Shown here one piece after another: positions 43,495 to 51,331 of a stretch of 54,949 bases of DNA. The notes under the pieces are model-generated. The model was not told where the DNA came from. It saw nothing but the letters and a program-made list of their open reading frames with translations, and ran no database searches. The position numbers were made by a program, and so were the translations under genes. The stretch's first letter is position 1, and every line of letters begins with the position of its first letter. This DNA comes from Clostridia bacterium (GTDB lineage Bacteria; Bacillota; Clostridia; Christensenellales; Aristaeellaceae): assembly GCA_017465155.1 (NCBI GenBank), contig JAFTWV010000062.1, forward strand, positions 1 through 54,949, written 5' to 3'.

Positions 43495-44706
43495 TCACCC
43501 TTCCCTGCATGTCTCCAGCTCGTGATACAACGCAATGTATTCCTCGCACATGCGCTCCACGCTGAACCTCTTCGCCCGTTCAAGGCATGCCTCGCGGGTC
43601 ATCGCACCCGTACGCGCCTGCTCATGGATCGCTGCGATCATAGCATCCACATCACCGTAGGGAATTACGCGTCCGCAGTATTCATCCGGAATTTCTGCGC
43701 TGCCGCCGGTGTCGAAGGTAATGACCGGCGTCCCGCAGGCCAGTGCCTCCACGTTCACAAGACCGAATGTCTCCTCCTGTGTCGTCTGCAGAAACATATC
43801 CGCGGCAGAGTAAATCCCCGCCAGACGAGCCGTATCACGCGTATTCCGAATAGACACAATCTCCGGCGGAAGCATCTCTTCCACCTCTTCATCTGTTCCA
43901 ACCAGTACCAGCTGATAGCTTTTATCCAGTTTCTCAGCCAGTGTGATCATCGTCTTCAGGCCCTTCCGGCGCCGCCAGTCATCTGCCACGCCCAGAAGAA
44001 CCGTTTTTCCTTCCAGACCGTATTCCTCCCGGAAATTGCCGGCTACCGGCCTGAATCTATTCAGGTGAATACCACAGTAAATCAGTCTTCCCGGATATTG
44101 ACCAAGAAAAGATTGCTTCACATCCCGCTCCAGCCACGCAGCCGTGCTGACAACGACCATCTTATCTACGCCAGCGAACCATTGCTTCTTCATCTGCCAC
44201 ATAGCGGCCGTGTTATCCACATCGCTGTATGGCCAGCGTTCCATCAGCGGGCACTCGCCACAGCCCGTTTTCCACTTATCGCACTTCGCCATGCTATAAT
44301 GGATGCACTTGCCCGTGTAGGGCCAGCAGCAGTGCAGCGTCCACACAACAGGGATGTGACGTTCCCGAATCCAGTCAAAAAGCATCGGCAGGTTCAGAAC
44401 GAAGTTATGCAGATTGAACAACTGAACCAGCTCAATCCCCAGCTCCTCAAAAGCACGCAGCATCTCCCGGGTGCCGTCTTCCTCAAAGCAGCCGTTGAGG
44501 CCTGTACGGATTCCTTGTTCGATATGCTCCTGGTGAGAAGCCGGCGTGCCGATCTCGAAGCTCCACGGCAGGATCTTCACAGCACCCTCCTCAGCCGGAG
44601 TAAAGGTATACATCTCGTGCCCCTGCTTCCACATATATATTGCCAGATCGTTCATAATCTGCCCCGTAGAAGAGCCCTTCACCCCATTAACCGCTGCGAT
44701 GCGCAT
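43495..44706 (-). CDS. Family 4 glycosyltransferase
   Basis: A 403-residue GT-B fold enzyme. The start at 44706 (MRIAAVNGVKGSSTGQIMND) has GGAGG 10 nt upstream. Features include WTLHCCWPYTGKCIHYS with a following cysteine-containing segment (KCDKWKTGCGECPLM), seen in WcaC/WcaL-like family 4 enzymes, LLGVADDWRRRKGLKTMI, and the acidic donor-site segment TTQEETFGLVNVEALACGTPVI. It would act in the cytoplasm on a nucleotide sugar. It lies between a family 2 glycosyltransferase (19 bp upstream) and the NTP_transf_5 gene (4 bp downstream), inside the cluster holding the PqqD-like and kinase-like genes. Confidence 0.9.
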   Translation of the reverse strand: MRIAAVNGVKGSSTGQIMNDLAIYMWKQGHEMYTFTPAEEGAVKILPWSFEIGTPASHQEHIEQGIRTGLNGCFEEDGTREMLRAFEELGIELVQLFNLHNFVLNLPMLFDWIRERHIPVVWTLHCCWPYTGKCIHYSMAKCDKWKTGCGECPLMERWPYSDVDNTAAMWQMKKQWFAGVDKMVVVSTAAWLERDVKQSFLGQYPGRLIYCGIHLNRFRPVAGNFREEYGLEGKTVLLGVADDWRRRKGLKTMITLAEKLDKSYQLVLVGTDEEVEEMLPPEIVSIRNTRDTARLAGIYSAADMFLQTTQEETFGLVNVEALACGTPVITFDTGGSAEIPDEYCGRVIPYGDVDAMIAAIHEQARTGAMTREACLERAKRFSVERMCEEYIALYHELETCREG

Positions 44707-44725
44707 AAACCCGTTTCCTCCAAAG

Positions 44726-45721
44726 TCATTCTGTCCACACGAACCCCGGAACACCATCGCCAGCTGTACGGAGGAACTCGCACACCGCCGCGGCGTCCCC
44801 TCGCGCAACCAACCTCCATAAGCAGGTATCATCTGGCGTTTTAGGCGTTTCAGCAAAACACCTCTCCCTCAGAAGCGGCTCCTGCAGATACATCTGCATC
44901 ACCAACAGCCGTTGTCTTTCCGGCATTGCTTCGATCTGCGCCAATTTCTTCAGATGTTTGCAGATTTCATATACATAGCGCTTATCGAAAAACGTCAGCG
45001 CCGCCGGGACGCCTGCAAACACCCTGCGCGTCAATCCCCATGCCCGTGCGCTGATCTCCGGCTGATCCAGCCAGAAGCGCTTTCCCAGCGTGTTTTCCCT
45101 GCCGTTCCAGCGGTAATGGTACAGACTCTCCGAAATAAAGCGGATCCCCTGCGCATGCGGAAGGTATTCAAGATTGAAGATGAGATCCTCAGCATGGCGC
45201 AGGCTTTCATCAAAACGACAACAGATGCTTGCACGCCGGTAGAGCTTCGTACAGGCAGACAACACACCGTCCCGCCATATTTGCTCCATATATCCTCCCA
45301 TCTCCCGAACATCGCCAAAGGAGTATGCCTTATCCAGCCATCCCGTGCCGCTTTCCGGAAAACGCGCCAGTCCGAAGGCCACCACATCAGCCCCCTCTGA
45401 ATGGGCCAACGCCGTCTGCAGCGCTTCCGGCGCCAGCTTGTCATCGCCATCAAGAAACAAGACCCACTCGCCCCGGGCCATATCGAGTCCGGCGTTGCGC
45501 GCACTGGCCAGGCCACCGTTCTCCTTATGGATCACCCGGATGCGCACATCCCGTGAAATCCACGCATCGCACATCGCGCCAGACGCATCCGTGGCGCCAT
45601 CATCTACCAGGATCAATTCCCAGTCCGTATTTGTCTGCGCCAGCACACTGCCGACAGCCTCATCCAGATACGCTGCCACATTGTATACCGGCACAACCAC
45701 CGTGACCTGCGGAGCGCTCAT
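44726..45721 (-). CDS. Family 2 glycosyltransferase
   Basis: A 331-residue GT-A enzyme with VTVVVPVYNVAAYLDEAV, LILVDDGATDASGAMCD and the metal-binding VLFLDGDDKL. I prefer MSAPQ (45721): it aligns with the MSGAQ start of the neighbouring double glycosyltransferase and has GGAGAGAAGG close upstream. An upstream ATG at 45745 overlaps the preceding stop as ATGA and is the alternative. The C-terminal half resembles that of the double glycosyltransferase encoded just before, suggesting gene duplication. Donor and acceptor are unknown. Confidence 0.85.
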   Translation of the reverse strand: MSAPQVTVVVPVYNVAAYLDEAVGSVLAQTNTDWELILVDDGATDASGAMCDAWISRDVRIRVIHKENGGLASARNAGLDMARGEWVLFLDGDDKLAPEALQTALAHSEGADVVAFGLARFPESGTGWLDKAYSFGDVREMGGYMEQIWRDGVLSACTKLYRRASICCRFDESLRHAEDLIFNLEYLPHAQGIRFISESLYHYRWNGRENTLGKRFWLDQPEISARAWGLTRRVFAGVPAALTFFDKRYVYEICKHLKKLAQIEAMPERQRLLVMQMYLQEPLLRERCFAETPKTPDDTCLWRLVARGDAAAVCEFLRTAGDGVPGFVWTE

Positions 45722-45741
45722 CAGCCTTCTCTCCATACATC

Positions 45742-47646
45742 TCATCCGTTATCCAGCAATTTCAGCAGCATCTCCACGTCCCTGCGGAGCACTGCATCCC
45801 AGAATTCCTGCAAGTCATCATTCAGCAGCGCCGTGCTGATGCGCCCGTGATCGAAGCTATCGTCTCCCAGCCACAGCTGTATCATCAGCCGCCGTACATC
45901 CTTCGGCAAGCTCTTCTGACCCGCATAATACATCAGATACAGCCGCAGCTCAATCACATACCACCGCGAGAGCGTCTCCATGACAGGCGACCCATCAGGG
46001 AACATCCCGCCAAAGAGCCGCAGGCTTTCGCGTACCTGCTCCATCCTGTCGATGCGGAAGGCGTGGGTAAGGGAATCCGGCCGCTGCGCATAACAGTAGG
46101 TATCGTCCGGCACGAACACCACCCGCTGCCAGTGGGCAAAGTTCGCTATCAGGAAGGTGACGTCGTCGATGTAGCTCACATCTGTCCGGAAGGGCACGAC
46201 GATGCCTTTGCAGCGGTAAAGCTTGTTGATAGGGGAGTGGAACATGCGCAGGTAGAATAGCTCCGTCAGCTCCTCCTGCGTGATTTCTGCAAGCTCGAAG
46301 CACTTTGGCGCGTCTACCGTGCGCCAGGGTGCCCTCTGCCCCGGAAAATGCCCCACTACCACATCCGCGCCCTGCGAATGGGCCAGCAGCTTTTCCAGCG
46401 CGTCCGCCTCCATCCAATCATCGCTGTCGACAAACAGCAGCCATTCGCCCCGTGCTTGCGCCATCCCGGCATTACGCGCTGCGGATGAGCCGCCATTCTC
46501 CGTATGCAGGCAGGAGATCCGCTCATCCCGGGCAGCATACTCATCGCATACCGCGCCGCTGCCATCCGTGGAGCCGTCATCCACCAGAATCAATTCCCAG
46601 TCGGATACCGTCTGCGCAAGTACGCTGCCAATGACCCGCGGCAGATATTGCTCCGTATTATATACGGGGATCACAATGCTGACAATGGGCCGCCCGGTCA
46701 GGCGCAGCAAGCCCTGCACGTCCTGTGCACGCAGGAGCGCCGGAACGCGCCAGTGCCACGTCGGCTGCCCACCATACTGCAGCAGTTCCGCATCTCCGGC
46801 GCAATCCGCCACGCACACATCCATCAGCAGGTCCCTACGCTCTCGGGACATCTGCTGCGCGCCGTTCACGCACGACAAATACAGACACAGCTCCTCTGCA
46901 TACCACCGCGACTGCAGGCACATCGCATCTTCACAATCCCTCAGCAATTCACGGAGCATATGAAAACAGCGGCGTACCTGTCTCATCCTGTCCAGCCGAA
47001 AGGTGCAGGAGAGTGAATCCGGCCGTATCGTGTAGTGATACGTCGCATCCGGAATCACCGTCACCCGCCGCCAGTTCGGCCACTGCTGCAAGTTGAAGAC
47101 CACATCCTCGATGGAATAGAGTCCCGACTCGAAGCCGCCGGTAATTCGCCCGCGCCGGTAGAGCTTGTTCCACACCGGGTGAAACATCTTGAGAAAGAAC
47201 ATCTCCGACAGTTCCTCCTGCGTAGCCTGCGCAGGAACGAAGGTCCGGAGCGCATCCACATTGCGCCAGGGCAACGTTTTCTCCGGATAATGACCCATCA
47301 CCACATCCGCGTCCGCAGAACAGGTCAGCAGACGCGCCAGAGCATATGGTTCAATCCAGTCGTCGCTGTCGATGAAAAAAAGCCACGTCCCCGCCGCCAG
47401 CGCCATGCCGGCATTGCGCGCACAAGATGGCCCCGCATTCGCCTGATGCACAACCCGCACCCGCGAATCGGTCTGCGCATACTCATCGCATACCGCGCCG
47501 CTGCCGTCCGTGGAGCCGTCATCCACCAGAATCAATTCCCAGTCGGATACCGTCTGCGCAAGTACGCTCTCCACCGCGCGGGACAGGTACTGCTCCGCAT
47601 TGTACACGGGAATGACAATACTCACAAGGGGCTGCGCTCCGCTCAT
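45742..47646 (-). CDS. Tandem double family 2 glycosyltransferase
   Basis: A 634-residue protein with two complete GT-A domains in tandem. Residues 1-320 and 321-634 each show VSIVIPVYN, LILVDDGSTDGSGAVCDEY, a conserved ARNAGMA and FIDSDDW or FVDSDDW. Both catalytic sites look intact. Parts of the two halves are almost identical at DNA level (about 46551-46620 and 47500-47570), so the duplication is recent or kept alike by gene conversion. Such two-domain enzymes may add two sugars in turn. GAGGAG is 8 nt before the ATG. The gene follows the PqqD-like gene by 62 bp; that gap has a 7-bp inverted repeat but no promoter. Confidence 0.9.
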   Translation of the reverse strand: MSGAQPLVSIVIPVYNAEQYLSRAVESVLAQTVSDWELILVDDGSTDGSGAVCDEYAQTDSRVRVVHQANAGPSCARNAGMALAAGTWLFFIDSDDWIEPYALARLLTCSADADVVMGHYPEKTLPWRNVDALRTFVPAQATQEELSEMFFLKMFHPVWNKLYRRGRITGGFESGLYSIEDVVFNLQQWPNWRRVTVIPDATYHYTIRPDSLSCTFRLDRMRQVRRCFHMLRELLRDCEDAMCLQSRWYAEELCLYLSCVNGAQQMSRERRDLLMDVCVADCAGDAELLQYGGQPTWHWRVPALLRAQDVQGLLRLTGRPIVSIVIPVYNTEQYLPRVIGSVLAQTVSDWELILVDDGSTDGSGAVCDEYAARDERISCLHTENGGSSAARNAGMAQARGEWLLFVDSDDWMEADALEKLLAHSQGADVVVGHFPGQRAPWRTVDAPKCFELAEITQEELTELFYLRMFHSPINKLYRCKGIVVPFRTDVSYIDDVTFLIANFAHWQRVVFVPDDTYCYAQRPDSLTHAFRIDRMEQVRESLRLFGGMFPDGSPVMETLSRWYVIELRLYLMYYAGQKSLPKDVRRLMIQLWLGDDSFDHGRISTALLNDDLQEFWDAVLRRDVEMLLKLLDNG

Positions 47647-47708
47647 GCTTCCATCTCCTCACATCAGCGAATCACAGCCCCCGCAGGTGTTATTCGCTTT
47701 TCTCTTGC

Positions 47709-47972
47709 TCACTCAACGCAGCCGATCTTCACCAGCGGCGCAAGGAACGCCTCGACGTCCTTCTCCGCCTGCAGCAGTTCAATGCCGTACTCCTTCGCCA
47801 GTGCATCGGCCAGATCAGCCTTCTCCGCACCATCCTTAAGCAGGTTCCAGAGCATCACGCCGCTGGCATTGAGCTTGATGATGCCATTGAGCTTCGCGCT
47901 GGCCACGCCGATGGGCATCACGACGCTTTCGTTTGCGACCTTGCGCAGGATAAATCCTTCGGTAATCTTCAT
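47709..47972 (-). CDS. PqqD-family peptide-binding protein (RRE-like)
   Basis: An 87-residue PqqD-like protein. These winged-helix proteins bind the leader of a ribosomally made peptide and present it to a modifying enzyme. The typical pattern is seen: MKITEGFILRKVANESVVMP, then LNGIIKLNASGVMLWNLL, DGAEKADLADALAKEY, a DVEAFL helix and a final IGCVE. I prefer ATG at 47972, with AAGGAGA 9 nt upstream; the ATG at 47981 touches that ribosome site and overlaps the preceding stop as ATGA. It lies between a glycosyltransferase and a double glycosyltransferase, in the same operon as an HPr-kinase-like gene and downstream of a small YxxP peptide, its most likely partner. The binding is not proven. Confidence 0.87.
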   Translation of the reverse strand: MKITEGFILRKVANESVVMPIGVASAKLNGIIKLNASGVMLWNLLKDGAEKADLADALAKEYGIELLQAEKDVEAFLAPLVKIGCVE

Positions 47973-47977
47973 ATTTC

Positions 47978-48988
47978 TCATTCTCCTTCGATCATTTCAG
48001 TCCAGAGCCGCTCGTCCTGCCACACCGGTCGATGGGGTTTATCAGCCGGATGGAGCCCTGCCAGCCATCGGGTCAGCGTTTCCGCCCCTTCCGACCTGCG
48101 CAGAGACAATACCGGTATCCCCAGCGCCTGTGCTGCAGCCCCTGCGCCCACATTCTCGTCGTCGAAATTTACCACGCCGTCACAATGCCGCAGCATCGCA
48201 TTCAATTTATCATCCGCCGCCCCCTGCGAAAATACCTCTTCACACACGTCGTTCAGGATGATTTCCCGCAGAAGATATGGCTGCCGCGGTCCATCGCCAA
48301 TGATGTGCCACCGAAGGCGCGGACAAACCTTTCGCGCCTGCGCTGCCAACGCAGGGATCCGTTCCGCCTGACGCCACTCCATCAGCGGTTCCGCTGTCAG
48401 GATGTGAAAACAGTCCGTCTCCATCGTCTGGGGCGCAGCGGCTTCCGGCGCTTCACAGGGCAAGTGAGCCAGTACGCTCCTGATCTGCGGGAACATATCG
48501 GTAAAGTTTTCCTGCGTCCAGCGGGTCGCTGCCGCAACGGCGTTAAGCGCTCCCCAAACCGGCGCATAGGCAACCTTATCCGCGTCCGACAGAAACAGGC
48601 GAGGCTCACAGGGAAGGTACGCCACTTTCCGCGCCGCCCGGATCCGATACAGTGCCGTGGCAAGACACCATGGATGCAGACCATCCAGTGCAACCGCACA
48701 GTCCCATTCACCCGGCAGCGTTGGCACCTCCATCCAGGCCGCCAGCCCTCGCTGCATGTATGTTGCATGAGACTGCCCGGACACGTCTGCCGCAGCATTA
48801 TCCAGCAGCACTCCGACGCCATCAGGCAGTTCTTCATACATTTTATCCCGGAATGCCCTGAGGACAAGCGTGATGTGATACCTTCCACGCCAACGGCGTA
48901 CCAATTCCCGCAGCGTCTGAGCACCGCCGGGCAGAAGGCGGCCATCCTCCACGAGATCCGGCGGTATGACCAGTGCAACGCGCTTCAT
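47978..48988 (-). CDS. GT-B-like glycosyltransferase
   Basis: A 336-residue protein resembling family 4 glycosyltransferases but divergent. The N-terminal domain shows RVALVIPPDLVEDG, a glycine-rich LLPGGAQTLREL and KVAYLPCEPRLF; the C-terminal domain has HILTAEPLMEW, LRWHIIGDGPRQPYL and VVNFDDENVGAGAAAQALG, where the last acidic segment takes the place of the usual EX7E donor motif. Activity is likely but less sure than for the neighbours. GAGGAGG suits the second of two ATGs (48988) better than the first (48991). Its stop lies within the ribosome-binding region of the PqqD-like gene, so the two are translationally linked. Confidence 0.75.
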   Translation of the reverse strand: MKRVALVIPPDLVEDGRLLPGGAQTLRELVRRWRGRYHITLVLRAFRDKMYEELPDGVGVLLDNAAADVSGQSHATYMQRGLAAWMEVPTLPGEWDCAVALDGLHPWCLATALYRIRAARKVAYLPCEPRLFLSDADKVAYAPVWGALNAVAAATRWTQENFTDMFPQIRSVLAHLPCEAPEAAAPQTMETDCFHILTAEPLMEWRQAERIPALAAQARKVCPRLRWHIIGDGPRQPYLLREIILNDVCEEVFSQGAADDKLNAMLRHCDGVVNFDDENVGAGAAAQALGIPVLSLRRSEGAETLTRWLAGLHPADKPHRPVWQDERLWTEMIEGE

Positions 48989-49000
48989 CATATCGCCTCC

Positions 49001-50008
49001 TCAGAATTTCTCAAAGCTGCTCATCTCCGGCAGCCGACGCTCAAACAGCGCGCGAATGTACGCTGCACGCGGCGCAAAGTCGAACTGCTCATTCCCTTCG
49101 TTCAAGCACAGAACGCGGGTGTCCGGGGAGAGGATGGCGTCACGCAGCGCTTCCTCTGACGCTCCCACTGTCATAAGCCGACGCCCCGGCTGCATATAGG
49201 GAACAAAACGACCAGTCGCCAGCTGCCAGTAGCGGATAAGCCAGTTATTCACGTTCGTGATGTCACGGAAACGGCTCCGGCAAGACACCTCAAGTCGTGC
49301 TTTCTCTTCCCGCCATACTTCCCTGTAGGTGGACAGCTTAAGCGGAACAGGAAAATGGTCTCCTCCAAAGCCTGCAAAACAGCGCCAGCGCAGAGCAGCC
49401 CGATTATCCGCACGCACAGTTTCCGAGTATGCTTCGCTAAACCAGTACTGCGGCAATCTTTCCGCGCATTCCCGAGCAGCAAAATGGCGATTGATAGCCG
49501 CCATGTCATTCCAGAGAATGTGTCCAAAGCTGGTCGTACACCGGTCAGTGATAGGCTGCACATGCAGATAATCACAGGGAAGGCCTTCCCGGAAATACTC
49601 TTCCTTCCCCTGCGGACCTAAGAAATAAAAATCATCATTTGCGGAAATAAAACATTCTGCGAGGCCTTTGATCCGATGAAAGTTCAACTCAATCGGAATG
49701 GAGGAAAACACAGGTCTGTATTCTTCCGGCAAGAAATCCTCATGCCGGACAATATGCAGTTTTGGATGCTCCGTATTGAGCCACGGCGGCAGGTGGCCCC
49801 AGGTAACAAAATGCACACGTCTGATCCACGGCAGATACTTATCCACCCCGCGAAACCAGTAACGCATCAATCCCCAATCACGAAACATCGAAGGTTCCAA
49901 TGGCTTTTGATCCAAATATTGCTGCCGTTGCTTCTGCCAGGCCGTATCCTGATCGTCCAGCCAGGTAACGACCAGATCGATCTCTGCACTCTCCTTCGCA
50001 CAGCTCAT
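49001..50008 (-). CDS. Stealth-family phosphotransferase
   Basis: A 335-residue protein with the four Stealth conserved regions: CR1 IDLVVTWLDDQDTAW, CR2 from RYWFRGVDKYLPWIRRVHFV through SSIPIELNFHRIKGL to CFISANDDFYFLG, CR3 around RCTTSFGHILWND with HFAAREC, and CR4 near SRFRDITNVNNWLIRYW. Stealth proteins transfer hexose 1-phosphate from UDP-sugars to glycans, making phosphodiester-linked polymers, as in meningococcal CsaB-type capsule enzymes. The start overlaps the HPr-kinase-like stop as ATGA, so the two are translated together. A Stealth enzyme coupled to a peptide-kinase-like gene is uncommon and may mean a phosphosugar is put on the peptide or on a glycan linked with it; this is inference. 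Confidence 0.88.
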   Translation of the reverse strand: MSCAKESAEIDLVVTWLDDQDTAWQKQRQQYLDQKPLEPSMFRDWGLMRYWFRGVDKYLPWIRRVHFVTWGHLPPWLNTEHPKLHIVRHEDFLPEEYRPVFSSIPIELNFHRIKGLAECFISANDDFYFLGPQGKEEYFREGLPCDYLHVQPITDRCTTSFGHILWNDMAAINRHFAARECAERLPQYWFSEAYSETVRADNRAALRWRCFAGFGGDHFPVPLKLSTYREVWREEKARLEVSCRSRFRDITNVNNWLIRYWQLATGRFVPYMQPGRRLMTVGASEEALRDAILSPDTRVLCLNEGNEQFDFAPRAAYIRALFERRLPEMSSFEKF

Positions 50009-50745
50009 CGTGGCCTCATCCCTTCCCAGGCAACATACGCCGCCCCCACATCCATGTTGCAGTGCAGTACGTACACCGGCACCTTCTCCACCAGGCGCTC
50101 ATAGAGTCTCAAGTGTGCCTCCAGCGTATCAGGAGTGACGCGGGTATTGCTGCGGAACAACAGCGTAAGCGCCGCCGCCGGATCAATGCGGTCGATGCGA
50201 TTCTCCTGAGCATGCCGGAGGAAGCAGATACCCCTGAGCGGCACTCCTGTGTTGACCTGCTTCCCTTCTTTACCGCAAAACGGCGTACCAAAGGCATGGA
50301 ACACACCGTCCATCTCCCGCAGGATTGGGTTATCGCCATTGATAATCCGCGTCCGATCACCGAAAGCTTCCAGCCACAGCTGCGCATGAGTGCTCTTGCC
50401 ATACCCACTGGGCGCCGTGAAGGCATACGCTGCGCCCTCCATCTCCAGCACCGAAGCATGCAGCCAAAGCGCGCCAAAGCGCGTCAGCTGTGGGTACATC
50501 GGATGGGCGATACAAGCAAACTCCGCCTCACCCATGGAGACCTCAGCGCCCTCTTCATCCAAAAACCACTGCTGCGCTTTTCTGACAGCAGCTTCATCTC
50601 CGCCAATAGTCAGTTGTGCCGGCTCATCATCCATGACAATATAGTCAGCACAGCGGCACCGCACAACATCGTAAAGGTCGTTCACTTCTACCGTCAGACC
50701 TGCTATTCGGATTTTAAAGTGTTTTCGGTTCTCCCATGCGCACAT
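50005..50745 (-). CDS. HPr kinase-like protein of the peptide-modification type
   Basis: A 246-residue kinase-like protein related to the C-terminal domain of HPr kinase/phosphorylase. I start at 50745 (MCAWENRK), with GGGGA about 7 nt upstream; a TTG at 50778 is possible. Residues 85-125 have the family core: MYPQLTRFGALWLHASVLEM, then Walker A APSGYGKST (111-119). IINGDNPIL (Asp) and FHAFGTPFCGKEGKQVN follow, corresponding to the magnesium and substrate loops. The protein is much shorter than true HprK. Similar kinases in lasso-peptide loci (PadeK type) phosphorylate a precursor Ser. It lies directly downstream of a 34-residue peptide gene with Ser at 25 and 32, a plausible substrate. It overlaps the Stealth gene by 4 nt. 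Confidence 0.85.
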   Translation of the reverse strand: MCAWENRKHFKIRIAGLTVEVNDLYDVVRCRCADYIVMDDEPAQLTIGGDEAAVRKAQQWFLDEEGAEVSMGEAEFACIAHPMYPQLTRFGALWLHASVLEMEGAAYAFTAPSGYGKSTHAQLWLEAFGDRTRIINGDNPILREMDGVFHAFGTPFCGKEGKQVNTGVPLRGICFLRHAQENRIDRIDPAAALTLLFRSNTRVTPDTLEAHLRLYERLVEKVPVYVLHCNMDVGAAYVAWEGMRPR

Positions 50746-50784
50746 GATGCCATCCCCGTTTTCCCAGTTGCCTGTCAAAATAGA

Positions 50785-50818
50785 ACAAAAAAGCGGCAGG
50801 GCTTTAGCACCCCACCGC
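50785..50818 (-). terminator. Terminator directly after the small peptide gene
   Basis: On the minus strand the arms at 50810-50818 and 50793-50801 form a 9-bp stem with two wobbles and an 8-nt loop, then TTTTTTG. It begins 18 bp after the peptide stop. Leakage through it would supply the kinase operon, for which I see no separate promoter. Confidence 0.85.
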
Positions 50819-50835
50819 CGAGGCGTTGGTTCTGT

Positions 50836-50940
50836 TTAGATAGGAGATTCGAGCCGGCCCTGGCCAGACAGTGCAGCCAGCACGTAGTCCTTCTCGAAGT
50901 CAATGACCTCCGCCACGGGAGCTTCATACTTGTTGTTCAT
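50836..50940 (-). CDS. 34-residue precursor-like peptide with YxxP motif
   Basis: A 34-codon gene with an excellent ribosome site, AAGGAGG (50949-50955), 8 nt before the ATG, its own promoter 136 bp upstream and its own intrinsic terminator directly after it. The peptide begins MNNKYEAPVAEVIDF, continues with the acidic EKDYVLAAL and ends SGQGRLESPI. The YxxPxxxxI pattern near the N-terminus is like leaders recognised by PqqD-like/RRE proteins in lasso and related systems; SG at 25-26 could open the core. No Cys or Thr is present; Ser25, Ser32 and Tyr/Asp/Glu/Arg are possible modification sites. With PqqD-like, HPr-kinase-like, nucleotidyltransferase, S26-like peptidase and exporter genes around it, it is probably a modified exported peptide. 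Its end product is unknown. Confidence 0.78.
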   Translation of the reverse strand: MNNKYEAPVAEVIDFEKDYVLAALSGQGRLESPI

Positions 50941-51026
50941 GGGAAATACCTCCTTCATTTTTATGTCAGGCGCATGCTTCAGCATCTTCTGAATAAAGCA
51001 ATGCACTGTGCTATCGGCAGGAATTC

Positions 51027-51041
51027 CCGCCCACACGGCGG
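51027..51041 (-). other. Small hairpin in the long leader of the peptide gene
   Basis: CCGCC (51027-51031) and GGCGG (51037-51041) pair around a 5-nt loop in the roughly 130-nt untranslated leader. A short palindrome GCACTGTGC is at 51003-51011. These may affect mRNA stability; I do not recognise a riboswitch. Confidence 0.35.
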
Positions 51042-51075
51042 ACTGTCCACAGCAGTAAGACAATGCTCCATTAGC

Positions 51076-51104
51076 AGTATAACATAGCTTCTTTCCAATT
51101 GCAA
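51076..51104 (-). promoter_or_regulatory. Promoter of the small peptide gene
   Basis: On the minus strand TTGCAA (51099-51104), a 17-nt spacer and TATACT (51076-51081) make a strong promoter. The predicted start near 51069 leaves a leader of about 130 nt before the peptide ATG. Surrounding DNA is AT-rich compared with the rest of the window. Confidence 0.87.
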
Positions 51105-51139
51105 TAACACAATTTGTTTTTTTCAACATTTTCCCATTT

Positions 51140-51311
51140 TCATCCGTTTATCTGCACAAGGAAAGCCGTCCACAGACGCAGCCGCATGCGGGTGTTCTTT
51201 CCATATCCTCCGGGCGCAGCGAAGGCAAAGCCCGCTCCCTCCATGCCGATCAGCGCCAAGCGCAGCCAGAACGCCCCTGCCGGGCCAGCCGCGGATATAC
51301 GCCGTAACCCA
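51140..51311 (-). pseudogene. Remnant of a second HPr-kinase-like gene
   Basis: In two minus-strand frames this short region encodes pieces clearly homologous to the intact kinase gene at 50005-50745. One frame gives VYPRLARQG (intact: MYPQLTRFG); after a frameshift the next gives AFWLRLALIGMEG then AGFAFAAPGGYGKNT (intact: ALWLHASVLEMEG then AAYAFTAPSGYGKST), followed by unrelated residues and a TGA at 51140-51142. The Walker A Ser is changed to Asn and the conserved His before it to Arg. Both ends of the gene are missing. It is a decayed fragment of a duplicated kinase, lying between the S26-like peptidase gene and the precursor peptide. Confidence 0.85.
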
Positions 51312-51331
51312 CAGAGAGGAGGGCCGTAATA

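Noticed and set aside
50836-51129. A 97-residue version of the small peptide with a long N-terminal extension
   Set aside because: The promoter -10 lies inside the extension, the upstream start lacks a good ribosome site and the downstream ATG has AAGGAGG at ideal distance.
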